DNA of 52,806 nt from an uncultured Candidatus Saccharibacteria bacterium (GTDB lineage: Bacteria > Patescibacteriota > Saccharimonadia > Saccharimonadales > Saccharimonadaceae). A program made the position numbers and the translations under genes. Each line of letters opens with the position of its first letter. The stretch's first letter is position 1. The stretch covers positions 1 to 52,806 of the forward strand of contig CAMJKD010000009.1 of assembly GCA_946406315.1 (NCBI GenBank), written 5' to 3'. Below are positions 25,243-34,400 of the stretch, in pieces. Below the pieces are notes generated by a model. That model did no database searches and had not been told where the DNA came from. It worked only from the letters and a program-made list of their open reading frames with translations.

Positions 25243-26388
25243 ATAGCACGTGAAAAATTCGCTAATGCCAGTCATAGACAAAAGTATGGCCAATTTTTTT
25301 CGCCAGAAAAGTTAGTTAATAAGTGTATTTCGTTAATAAAAAATAAAAACGGAAGAATACTAGAACCGTCTTGCGGGGACGGTGCTTTTAGTAAAATTCA
25401 GAACAATAACTCGGTATTTATCGAAATAGATGAAACGGTTGTAAAAAATGACAACGTTTTAGTGATGGATTTTTTTGATTATCCTACAGATGAAAAATTT
25501 GACACGATAATTGGAAATCCACCATATGTTGATAACTCATTATTCACGCCGAAACATAAGACTAAGATAAAGGTTCAAGCGAATTTATACCTATTTTTTA
25601 TAGAAAAATGCATTAATCACTTAACTGAGCACGGTGAGCTAATCTTTATCGTTCCTAGAGATTTTATCAAGCTAACATCGGCAAAAGTCGTTAATAGACT
25701 TTTATATAGAAACGGCACCATAACAGACTTTTATGATTATGGCGACGAGAGGTTATTTGACGGGGCTTGTCCGAATATATGCGTCTTTCGTTTCGAAAAA
25801 GGCAATTACACGCGCAAAACTAACACATTTGATGGGATATATATATTCACAGAAAACGACGGTCTAATATCATTCATCGACGAAGACCAAAAAGACAGGC
25901 TAGGCGATTTCTTTGATATTAAAGTCGGAGCAGTTAGCGGTGCTGATAAATACTTCGAAAATGAAAAAGGCGTAGAATTTGTCTATTCAAAAACTCGCGT
26001 TAGTGGTGAATTGAGAAAAATGATTTATCAAAAATACGATAAATCATTAGATAAGTATAAAGACAAACTAATATCGCGGGGGATTAAAAGTTTCGATGAG
26101 AATACGTGGTTTATGTGGGGGCGACCAGTTGATTTTCGCGAAGGGAAACCAAGAATATACGTCAACTGCAAAACAAGGGTAGGTAACCCTTTCTTTATTA
26201 ACAGTTGCGATAGATGGGATGGATCGCTACTGGCATTATTTCCAAAACAGAAAATGAACTTAGAAAAGGCCGTAAACGCGTTGAACCAAATAGATTGGAA
26301 CGCATTGGGTTTTATGACCGGAGGTCGTTATATTTTTGCACAGAAGTCATTATTGGAGGCGCCTATCGATGGAAAGATATTTGGATAG
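25243..26388 (+). CDS. Type II DNA adenine methyltransferase, 381 aa, with ATA start
   Basis: AdoMet-binding motif I is ILEPSCGDGAFS near residue 45 and catalytic motif IV is NPPYVDN near 85, as in N6-adenine methyltransferases. The N-terminus REKFANASHRQKYGQFFSP is typical of this class, yet no ATG, GTG or TTG precedes it in frame. The codon at the expected place, five bases after AGGAGG, is ATA. The next usable start (GTG 25462) would remove motif I. So translation starts at a rare AUA or the start codon was lost by an ATG-to-ATA change. The restriction gene overlaps its end by 20 bases. Confidence 0.8.
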   Translation: MAREKFANASHRQKYGQFFSPEKLVNKCISLIKNKNGRILEPSCGDGAFSKIQNNNSVFIEIDETVVKNDNVLVMDFFDYPTDEKFDTIIGNPPYVDNSLFTPKHKTKIKVQANLYLFFIEKCINHLTEHGELIFIVPRDFIKLTSAKVVNRLLYRNGTITDFYDYGDERLFDGACPNICVFRFEKGNYTRKTNTFDGIYIFTENDGLISFIDEDQKDRLGDFFDIKVGAVSGADKYFENEKGVEFVYSKTRVSGELRKMIYQKYDKSLDKYKDKLISRGIKSFDENTWFMWGRPVDFREGKPRIYVNCKTRVGNPFFINSCDRWDGSLLALFPKQKMNLEKAVNALNQIDWNALGFMTGGRYIFAQKSLLEAPIDGKIFG

Positions 26389-27016
26389 CATCGTTTCTTG
26401 GCTTCAACGAAACCCCGTTGCTCTATCGAACAATGATGCTGATGGTAGAGTAAACTCGGGTGTAAACGAGCATGAAATTTTAGACGCACTTCAAGCATCT
26501 GAATATGGCAGAATTATAGAATTGCCTCCTCCAAGGTGTTGGTATGATTTTGCTATAAAAAATATGTATGGCGAAATATATGTAAACATAAAAGTTTCTG
26601 ACCTAAATAATAGTGCAGCTGATAATTTATCGTCAAAACAAGGGATGGGATATGCATTAACTGGAATTAAAAACATTCCCGACAATTGGAGAGGTTTTAA
26701 TGAAACCATAGCCAATAATATCAGAAATGGCTATGATTATTATTTCCTAGTTGTTAATAAGAATAATGCTAGAGATGTCTTTTGGACGTCATTGAAGCGC
26801 ATCCAGAGATTGCAGCCGAACGGAAATAATTTACCTTTTCAGTGCAACTGGGCAAGCAATAGGGAATGGTCAAATAGGACTGAAGAAGAATCAATAAAGT
26901 ATATATTAAAAATATATCTTGACAGTTGGGACAAGAAAATTAATGGGTATCCAGGAGAAATAAAAGCACTTCTTGATAGGGGGGAGATTCACTCCATGAT
27001 GCACTACGGTCACTGA
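26369..27016 (+). CDS. Type II restriction endonuclease, 215 aa
   Basis: It is placed directly behind and overlapping the methyltransferase, with its own ribosome site (GGAGGC) before ATG 26369. The segment CWYDFAIKN...YVNIKVSD fits the catalytic core of many type II restriction enzymes: Asp in a first strand, then a VNIK strand in place of the classical (D/E)xK. No other domain is seen. Recognition sequence unknown. If the methyltransferase is poorly translated because of its ATA start, expression of this nuclease would be dangerous, so it may be weakly expressed or inactive. Confidence 0.75.
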   Translation: MERYLDSIVSWLQRNPVALSNNDADGRVNSGVNEHEILDALQASEYGRIIELPPPRCWYDFAIKNMYGEIYVNIKVSDLNNSAADNLSSKQGMGYALTGIKNIPDNWRGFNETIANNIRNGYDYYFLVVNKNNARDVFWTSLKRIQRLQPNGNNLPFQCNWASNREWSNRTEEESIKYILKIYLDSWDKKINGYPGEIKALLDRGEIHSMMHYGH

Positions 27017-27052
27017 ATTTAATAGTCTTTACATTCTGTCGCTCTATATGTA

Positions 27053-27080
27053 CTATTGTATTAAGCAAGTAATACAATAG
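27053..27080. promoter_or_regulatory. Palindromic operator for the GntR regulator
   Basis: CTATTGTATTA (27053-27063), 6-nt spacer, TAATACAATAG (27070-27080): perfect 11-bp arms. It overlaps the TACAAT promoter box just before the regulator's start, as expected for autorepression. Confidence 0.8.
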
Positions 27081-27085
27081 AAAGG

Positions 27086-27457
27086 ATGCTTATAAAGTTT
27101 GTTTTCGACAACGAACGCCCCATCTATATTCAGTTAGTAGAGCAATTGCGGCTAGCAATTGTGTCAGGGCGGTATGCGGCGAGCAGTCGACTCCCGTCCG
27201 TACGTGAGCTTGCGACAATCGCGCAAGTAAATCCCAACACTATGCAAAAAGCTCTGCAAGAACTCGAAGAGCAACAGCTCATTTTTACTGAACGTACCAA
27301 TGGCAAATTTGTTACTGAAGACAAAAAACTAATTGCAAAATACAAAAAGCAATTAGCTGTCGCATCGGCAAAAAACTATCTTGCCGATACGCAAAAAATA
27401 GGCGCAACTTTCGATGAGGCAATTAATATCTTGCAGGAAATAGGAGGCGGCAGATGA
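27086..27457 (+). CDS. GntR-family (YtrA-type) regulator, 123 aa
   Basis: N-terminal winged helix (PIYIQLVEQLRLAIVSGRY, then LPSVRELATIAQVNPNTMQKAL, residues 11-70) and only a short C-terminal helical part. This is the YtrA subfamily, which controls neighbouring ABC exporters and often responds to cell-wall stress. Its stop overlaps the start of the ATPase gene (ATGA). The perfect palindrome at its promoter is the likely binding site, so the operon is self-regulated. Confidence 0.9.
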   Translation: MLIKFVFDNERPIYIQLVEQLRLAIVSGRYAASSRLPSVRELATIAQVNPNTMQKALQELEEQQLIFTERTNGKFVTEDKKLIAKYKKQLAVASAKNYLADTQKIGATFDEAINILQEIGGGR

Positions 27458-28161
27458 TCTTGCTAGAATGCAAACATCTTACAAAAATATTTGACCGCAA
27501 AACCGTGCTCGATGATATAAATCTCAAAATCGAGCCAGGAAAAATTTACGGTCTGCTCGGCAAAAACGGTGCCGGAAAAACAACATTGATTAAACTTATT
27601 AACGATCTACTTACGCCCGACGGCGGAGAAATCAAGTTCAAAAAGAGACCTATTGGCGTTTATTCTAAAGCGCATATTTCGTATTTGCCCGAACGTACAT
27701 ATCTAGATAAAAATATGTACATAAACCAAGCCATCAAAATGTTTGACGAGTTTTATAAAGATTTCGATTCCGAACGTGCATATAGATTGTTAGAGGATTT
27801 AGATCTTGATGTGGATTCTAAAATCTCCAAAATGTCCAAAGGTATGCAAGAAAAATTGCAACTTATCCTTGTCATGTCGCGTGACGCAGACTTGTATATT
27901 TTAGATGAGCCCCTTGGCGGCGTCGATCCAGCTACTCGCGACTATATTCTCGATACGATTTTATCCAACTTCAAAGAAGGATCAAGCGTAATTATCTCTA
28001 CGCACCTAATCGCCGATATCGAACGTATTTTGGATGAAGTTGTTTTTATTGATAAAGGTAAAATCGCGCTTTCCGGCAACGCCGACAAATTGCGCAACAA
28101 AGAAAAAGCATCTATTGATGCAATATTTAGGAGGATGTTCCATGCTAAGAAAGTTAATTAA
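27454..28161 (+). CDS. ABC transporter ATP-binding protein (YtrB-like), 235 aa
   Basis: Walker A GLLGKNGAGKTT near residue 34, signature MSKGMQEKLQ near 129, Walker B LYILDEPLGGVD near 147 and switch His in ISTHL near 180. The signature has SKGMQ in place of LSGGQ, as in many YtrB/EcsA-type exporter ATPases. It couples ATP hydrolysis to the membrane protein encoded next, whose start lies inside this gene. Confidence 0.9.
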   Translation: MILLECKHLTKIFDRKTVLDDINLKIEPGKIYGLLGKNGAGKTTLIKLINDLLTPDGGEIKFKKRPIGVYSKAHISYLPERTYLDKNMYINQAIKMFDEFYKDFDSERAYRLLEDLDLDVDSKISKMSKGMQEKLQLILVMSRDADLYILDEPLGGVDPATRDYILDTILSNFKEGSSVIISTHLIADIERILDEVVFIDKGKIALSGNADKLRNKEKASIDAIFRRMFHAKKVN

Positions 28162-28921
28162 ATATGATTTTTCGTGGATGAATCGCAATATGGTTATCAT
28201 TTTTACTATAACTGCTATTCTTTCTATTTTTACACGCATAGCTAGCAACTATACAGGCTCTATTATGGGGGATTTAATCTTCGGTATTCTGCGCGGCTTT
28301 ACGATTGCAGCCTTTGCTAATACTGTTATTAATTCTGTAATTCGCATTTGGGAACGTTTTCGCCAAAGTTTATATAAGGACGAATCGTATCTCATCCATA
28401 CTTTACCAGTTAGTAAAAAGAAGCTTTATGATAGTAAGACGATTTCTGGCATTGGTACCATTTTACTGTCGCTTGTGGTTGTAATCACTTGTTTCTTCAT
28501 TGCCTTCTGGGATAACGATATCTACGAATACTTTCGCGCTATCTTTAAGGATGGCGATATGACCTTCATTCTACTCGGCATTCTCGTCACGGCTATTTTA
28601 GAGGCTGTATATGCTGTCAATGTTGGCATATTCAGCCTAGTTGTAGGGTATCGCTCTAACAACGCTCGCATCGTACGATCGGTCATTCTTGGCATCTTCC
28701 TGTATTTTGCCTTGCAAATTTTATTGCTCGGCATTATTTATGCAATCGGCATGTTTAACGATAGCATTAAAGCTATGTTTGGCGATACGTCTAATGTTGT
28801 TATCGAATTCTCAACTTATCGTACGCTCATTATTACAGCAGATATTATCTATCTTATCTTTACTATCGGTCTCTATTTTGTCGGTAAGAGACTCTTTGCG
28901 AATGGCGTTAACGTCGATTAG
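28142..28921 (+). CDS. ABC-2-type permease, 259 aa
   Basis: Start ATG 28142 follows TTAGGAGG and overlaps the ATPase gene by 20 bases. Six hydrophobic helices are visible (about residues 16-36, 46-66, 97-120, 138-160, 172-195 and 222-245). This is the membrane partner of the ATPase. Substrate unknown; related YtrA-regulated systems export peptides or respond to wall-active compounds. Confidence 0.85.
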   Translation: MLRKLIKYDFSWMNRNMVIIFTITAILSIFTRIASNYTGSIMGDLIFGILRGFTIAAFANTVINSVIRIWERFRQSLYKDESYLIHTLPVSKKKLYDSKTISGIGTILLSLVVVITCFFIAFWDNDIYEYFRAIFKDGDMTFILLGILVTAILEAVYAVNVGIFSLVVGYRSNNARIVRSVILGIFLYFALQILLLGIIYAIGMFNDSIKAMFGDTSNVVIEFSTYRTLIITADIIYLIFTIGLYFVGKRLFANGVNVD

Positions 28922-28959
28922 CGCCATAGCGTCAGCGTCAGCAGCGTAATGATGCTGAT

Positions 28960-30414
28960 TTACCACGTTACTGAATATGAATATTCATTGTCTGCGACTG
29001 GGCGCTTTTGTGCGACAGGGCAGGTCGCTTCAATCATCTGTCCGTCCCCAGCGTAAATTGCGACATGGCGGAATCCTGTAAGCCTAATATTCGAAATGTC
29101 ACTTCGGCGCCCTACGTCATCATACACGATAATATCACCCGCAGTCATGTCTGAAACTGTACCCGTCGATGTCACGACTGGCGCTTGCGTCATTTGATCG
29201 ATGGATCCTTTCGGTATCGTAAGGCCAGCCGCATCATATGCCCAACGCGTTAGACCATTACATGCTAGCTGTTGATTCGGAATATCATTAGTCCAAGACC
29301 CTCCACCGCAAGCGTTATTTGGACCGTAGTTATATGGTGTGCCAATTTGAGTCTCGCTAAATTCTACAATCTTTTGGCGCTGCTCAGCCGTTAACGATCC
29401 CTTTCCGCCAGTATAACCAGCACCACCACCGCCACCACCAATAGGGGAACTCTTTTCTTTAACAGACACTTGCGCTGTCGCCTCTATGCCGTTGCTAGTT
29501 TTAGCTGTAATGGTAGCTTCTCCAATATCTATTCCTTTTACCTTACCCTTACTATCAACGATTGCAATTGCCTTATCGCTACTGCTCCAGGTGACTGTCT
29601 TATCGGCGGCATTTCTAGGTAAAACAGTAGCGGCAAGCGTGCCAGATTTTCCTTTAATCAATGCAAGACTAGTCGGATTTAAGACGATCGAAGTTGGTTG
29701 TACTATTTCTTTTACGATAACCTTCGTCGTCGATTCGACTCCATTATTTGATTTTACGGTAATCGTTGCTTCGCCTGGCTTCTTAGCTTCTATTTTTCCG
29801 TCAGAACTTACGGTCGCTACACTCTCGTTATCTGAAGAAAAAGTTAATGAGCGATCATCTGCATAATCTGGTACCACGGCAACCCTTAACTGCAACTCTT
29901 GTCCTTCAGTAATGGATGTCGTTGATACTGTTCGTATCTGTCTAACCTCTACCGGTTTTTTGCCGCCCCCTCCGCTCCCTCCACCTTCTCCTTGAGAGCT
30001 ATCGCTCGTCGTATTTCCATCGAGCGCATTGATAACTAAAGTCGTCATAGCAAATGCAGATAAGGTTACTATAAGACCAATAATCGAGTAGGTGATTGTC
30101 ATTTTTGCGCGTCTTGCTTTCTCTGGCTCACCTTGAGCGGTCATATATTGAATGCCGCCAATTACAGTAACGACTACCGCAATAATACCAATCCATAAGT
30201 AAATCGTATTTAAAACGGATCGCACGCGACCCTGAAGCTCAGCTTCTTCATTTGAGCCCTTAGTACCACAGATAAGCGGATCGTCAAAACCGGCAATTTC
30301 GCAGGCATCGCTTTTTTCGTACGACTGTTTCGCAAAAGCCATATCTGGGATTAACGCACAGCTGAACAAAACACATATGCCCAATAAATAAGTAAGAATC
30401 TTCTTCATGTTCAT
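28960..30414 (-). CDS. VirB2-like / Ig-like (Big2) x2 / NlpC-P60 fusion, 484 aa
   Basis: Order: signal peptide (to about residue 28), then two membrane helices (about 70-92 and 104-130) with the Gly-rich GGIQYMTAQGEPEKARRAK loop typical of VirB2/TrbC-like pilins in CPR genomes. A Gly/Ser linker follows, then two Big2 domains (about 165-250 and 252-335), another Gly linker, and a C-terminal NlpC/P60 domain. Its nucleophile lies in LACNGLTRWAYD (Cys near 395), with His in RHVAIYAGDG near 455. NlpC/P60 enzymes cut peptidoglycan peptides. The usual DCSG motif is ACNG here. It is a membrane-tethered wall hydrolase, plausibly opening the wall for a secretion or pilus machine. Confidence 0.8.
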   Translation of the reverse strand: MNMKKILTYLLGICVLFSCALIPDMAFAKQSYEKSDACEIAGFDDPLICGTKGSNEEAELQGRVRSVLNTIYLWIGIIAVVVTVIGGIQYMTAQGEPEKARRAKMTITYSIIGLIVTLSAFAMTTLVINALDGNTTSDSSQGEGGGSGGGGKKPVEVRQIRTVSTTSITEGQELQLRVAVVPDYADDRSLTFSSDNESVATVSSDGKIEAKKPGEATITVKSNNGVESTTKVIVKEIVQPTSIVLNPTSLALIKGKSGTLAATVLPRNAADKTVTWSSSDKAIAIVDSKGKVKGIDIGEATITAKTSNGIEATAQVSVKEKSSPIGGGGGGAGYTGGKGSLTAEQRQKIVEFSETQIGTPYNYGPNNACGGGSWTNDIPNQQLACNGLTRWAYDAAGLTIPKGSIDQMTQAPVVTSTGTVSDMTAGDIIVYDDVGRRSDISNIRLTGFRHVAIYAGDGQMIEATCPVAQKRPVADNEYSYSVTW

Positions 30415-30529
30415 TTATAATTATATAGCCCCGACGTGGGCTATTTCAAGTAGGTTTAACTCGGCGCCGATTATGAGTTGCAGGGGTAATTTTGTTGTAA
30501 TGCTATTTATGGCATAAAATTAAATTAAT

Positions 30530-31147
30530 ATGCCATCATTTAAACTGCGGCGCAAAAACAAGTTTCAAAATACGCCCAAAATAATCAAAAAAGAGGAACG
30601 CGATTTATATGACCAGAATCACGAACTGACCGGCAAGACTATCGTCGTCGGTGATTCTATCCCGAAGGGGTATTATGTTCAGGTTGTCATGGTCTTTATT
30701 CAAAATTCCAGCGGACATTATTTAATTCAAAAACGTACTAAACAGCGCAATGGCATGTATGCTACGACTGGTGGACACCCAAAAGCCGGACAAACCAGTT
30801 TGCAAGGCATAGTTACAGAAATTGAAGAAGAGCTAGGCATTAAAGTCGATCCAGCACGTTTGCAATTATTTTATTCGGGTCGCTCCGATGAAGAACAAGT
30901 GTTTTTCGACGATTATTATCTTGAAGCGAATATTCCACTTAACAAATTAAAACTTCAAAAAGAAGAAGTGCAATTTGCGAGCTGGTTTATGCGTAGTGAG
31001 ATAAAAGGCCTCTTTAAGCGCGGCAAGCTGATGTCAGATCATTATGAAGAATACTTACGCTTGCAGGATTGGCTCGAAGAATGTCAAATTGCGAAAAGAA
31101 TTATTCGCAAAGAAGCTAAACATATCAATAAAGACCAGGTAATCTAG
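30530..31147 (+). CDS. Nudix hydrolase of the Idi/YfcD-like type, 205 aa
   Basis: Layout of the isopentenyl-diphosphate isomerase/YfcD-like Nudix branch: ERDLYDQNHELTGK near residue 24, then LIQKRTKQRNGMYATTGGHP, and a Nudix helix TEIEEELGI near 105. Within the Nudix box the first Glu is Gln and the Arg is Thr, so metal binding may be altered. Substrate unknown. Its last codons and stop lie in the 19-bp sequence repeated at 37084, and the surface-protein cassette begins right after the stop. Confidence 0.8.
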   Translation: MPSFKLRRKNKFQNTPKIIKKEERDLYDQNHELTGKTIVVGDSIPKGYYVQVVMVFIQNSSGHYLIQKRTKQRNGMYATTGGHPKAGQTSLQGIVTEIEEELGIKVDPARLQLFYSGRSDEEQVFFDDYYLEANIPLNKLKLQKEEVQFASWFMRSEIKGLFKRGKLMSDHYEEYLRLQDWLEECQIAKRIIRKEAKHINKDQVI

Positions 31148-31149
31148 CC
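31131..31149. repeat. 19-bp direct repeat, left copy
   Basis: AAGACCAGGTAATCTAGCC, including the final codons and stop of the Nudix gene. An exact second copy is at 37084-37102. The two enclose the surface-protein cassette. Confidence 0.9.
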
Positions 31150-31153
31150 AGTA

Positions 31154-31286
31154 TCAATATTTCGTAAAAATGTTACCCCTTTTGCTCCATGAAAAGTTTT
31201 GTAAATGAAAGATTGGCTTACGCGTTTGTTATTAGGGGTGACATTTTAATAAAACAATCTACTATGACATTATTGCGAGACAACAA
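31154..31286. mobile_element. Transposon-end-like mini-element before copy 2
   Basis: The left side has TTTCGTAAAAATGTTACCCC; the right side has GGGGTGACATTTT and then TGACATTATTGCGAGACAAC, an inverted relative of the left end. No transposase is inside. The left part recurs at 52441-52519 and the right part (53 of 55 bases) at 37031-37085. It may be a MITE-like remnant; the end sequences are reminiscent of IS21-type multiple end repeats, but this is a guess. Confidence 0.55.
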
Positions 31287-31292
31287 TAAGTT

Positions 31293-31414
31293 GCGGTATG
31301 AAGCTTGTGCTTACTTCTAAAGTACGCTACCATATAATTAGTACTTTTGGGAGGTACCGGTATGCATATAAAGCATTTGCCGTATTAACTAATGCAATAT
31401 ATAGGAGTTAATTA
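31293..31414 (+). promoter_or_regulatory. Conserved promoter-leader of the BspA-like family
   Basis: TATAAT at 31333-31338, then GGGAGG and two micro-ORFs before the GTG start. The block is nearly identical to 52662-52784 upstream of copy 3, while the sequence before it differs, so the expression signal travels with the gene. Confidence 0.75.
31362..31388 (+). CDS. Leader micro-ORF, 8 codons
   Basis: ATG 31362 encodes MHIKHLPY and stops at TAA. A ribosome site (GGGAGG, 31348-31353) stands at ideal distance. Copy 3 has the same micro-ORF with Leu for Pro (52732-52758). It may control translation of the giant gene. Confidence 0.5.
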   Translation: MHIKHLPY

Positions 31415-31415
31415 G
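31392..31415 (+). CDS. Second leader micro-ORF overlapping the main start
   Basis: ATG 31392 encodes MQYIGVN; its TAG shares one base with the GTG start (TAGTG). It begins three bases after the first micro-ORF ends. Its GGAG (31403-31406) doubles as the ribosome site of the main gene. Also present unchanged before copy 3. Confidence 0.4.
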   Translation: MQYIGVN

Positions 31416-34400
31416 TGTCTAGTGGAATATTCTCCAGAAAACGCTTAACGCAGGTAGATAGGATTCAGAAAAATATTCGTATTTTTGCAGTGCTCATTTT
31501 GGGCGCTATTTTAAGTTGTATTGTTTTTAAGTCCTTTGCTGAAATTATCGATGATGTCCGTGTTGATGTCGATGCAGATCTTACCTATTACTTAAACGTC
31601 AAAGAAGACGGTATTGATGCTACTGGCATAGAATCTAGTGATGCCCAAATTGCCAATGTACTTGGTGGTAGGGTAAATGTGACAGACAAAATCCCAGAAG
31701 GTCTAGTATTCCAAGGTTTCGTTACTACTTCTGATGGTACAATCGGTGCCGTATCCCGTGCAGATAACTCTATCCAATGTCCAGGTAAAGTCATTGACGA
31801 TACTAATGAAGAAACTGTAGATACTGGTACTTGGAATAATGACCATACAGAATACTACTACCATGGTCTTCACTACAATGCTAATACTCGTACCGTTAGC
31901 TTTTCCGCTGAGAAGATTAAAGCTGGCTGCCAATTAACAGTAGGCATTATTACTAAAACCCCAGCCACCATAGATGATCCAAATACTACTCCCATTGAAA
32001 CTCGTCGAGACTTCTACAACACTGCTTTTGCTGCCGAACGAGGACTAACTGCTACTTCCAATACTGTTCATGCCTTTATTGGCAACTCTAGTGCTACGCT
32101 ATATGACGTTACTTACGCATATGAAGGAAACATCCCAGCTGGTGCACCAACCACTCCTAGTGAAGAATCTTATGCTCAAGATTCCACAGTACCAGTTAAC
32201 GCCAACCCAGTACTTGAAGGTTATACTTTCTCTGGTTGGACTACAACTGATGCTACTGTTACGGACGGAACTTTCCCAATGCCAGGACGTAGAGTACGAT
32301 TAACCGGTATCTGGACGAAGAATCCAGAAGGTACTAAATACAATGTTACCTACGTTATTAATGGCGAAAAACCAGCAGACTTTATGCCACCAGTTCAGAA
32401 GCAATATGAAGCTGGCGTTAGCGTGCCATTAGATTCTACGGAAAAAGATGCTAATATAGATGGCTATAGATTCTCTGGTTGGAGCACATCTGATGCTACA
32501 TTATCTGAAACTGGCTTCATTATGCCAAGTCAAGACGTAACTATTGTTGGTTCATTCCAACGTATTTCGTACAGAGTCTGCTATGCCTTTGAAGGTGCTA
32601 TTATGCCACAAAATGCTAGTTCATTTTTGCCTCAATGTGAAGATCGTTATCCAGGCGATACAGTTACAACAGCCGCTAATCCAGTAGTAGCAGGTTATGA
32701 CTTCCTAGGCTGGTACAAGAATGCAACCTTCACCATGCCAGAAGAAAACGTCACTATCTATGGTGAATGGGCAGAAACTCTTGGCAACTTTGCACCACAG
32801 ATAAGTAAAAGTCTAGTTGATGCTCAGGCAGAATACATCTACGGCGAAACCGTAAAGTTCAAGATTACTGTCCATAACCCAGAATCCTTTGCTATTAAAG
32901 ATGTCTATTTACAAGAAGAACTAGACGGTGCAATCTTTACAGCTTCAGCTAATAACAGTTATGAGCTGAAGACTAATACAATCGCAGTAATTCCAAGTAT
33001 CCCAGCTAATTCTAGCGTCGATGTCTATGCCGAATACAAAGTAACAGAGAACAAAACTCAAACACTCACTAACATCGTAGAGCTAACTGGCGCCTTAGCA
33101 GATGACCATACTTTAGATACTAGCCAAGAATACAAAGCAACCATAGATTTCAATACTGTTCCTGAACCAATACCACTTACGGGCATTATCTTTAATGCTT
33201 TACCATATATTGGTTTAATTGTATTAGGGATTGGCATTATTTTTATACTCATCATATCTTCTCATAAGCTTAAGATACTAAATAGACTAAGCACAATTTC
33301 AAGCCGTATTAATCCGCGCAAGATCTTCAAATACTCGCTCCCATGCTTTGCTATTATTGGCATTCTAATTGGCGCTACAGTAGCTAAGAATGTTGCAGCA
33401 GGGCATTATACCGAAGCCATTAAGTCTGTAGAATTAACATCGCAACACACTAACTATTCTAACAATGAGCCAGGCTCTTGGAATGTAACTAAGAGCGCTA
33501 AATGGATTGAACAGGGTAAAGCAAGAATTACCTTTGATGTAGATACTATAGCCAAAGTAGCAGAAGGCACACATACAGACATTGTAATGGTGCTAGATAA
33601 CTCCGGCTCTATGGATGGAGGCAAAATAACCCAAGTTAAGCATGATGCAACTGAACTCATTGAGAGTGTCTTATCTGACACTAATAATCGTATTGGTTTA
33701 GTGAGCTTCAATTCTACTGCGACTAAACTCAGTAATCTAACCAATGATAAAGATTCATTATTATCCTTAGTGAATCAATTAGAGGCTACTGACAATACTA
33801 ATTATTACAGTGGTTTCCTGAAAGCGGAAGAGGTGCTTGAGGGGTATACCAAACAAGAAGATCGAGAGTTGATTCTATTATTTCTCACTGACGGCTACCC
33901 AAATGAACAAACCCCAAATGAAATCCCTGAATACCAAGCCTTAAAAGCTAAGTATCCATATATGACCATTAATGGTATCCAGTATGAAATGGGTGATGAA
34001 GTCTTAGACCCTATTAAGCAAATCTCAGACAACCAGTTTATTGCTAATATGAATTCCCTAGGCAATGTACTCTTTGAAGCCTCAATTTCATCATATACCT
34101 ATGAGAACTTTACTCTAACGGATTACATCGATGACGAATACTGGGACGTAGATAGCGTAGATGAAATTGAAGTCTCCATTGGTGAAACGAACCTCACCCA
34201 TGAAGGCACAGTACCGGTCGTAACCTGGACTATGAACGAGGCATTAAAATCTGGTCATTCAGCTAGGCTAACCATAGATGTTACATTAAAGAACGCAGAT
34301 GCAATTGAAGAGGGAACTTTCCTACCAACCAATGACCACGAAACAGTCCAAAGCCACTTAGCAGATACGCCAGATGAAAACATCGCAAGCGAACTCACCC

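Noticed and set aside
28034-28141. Longer N-terminus for the ABC permease
   Set aside because: It would lie inside the ATPase gene; ATG 28142 has the AGGAGG site and begins directly before the first helix.
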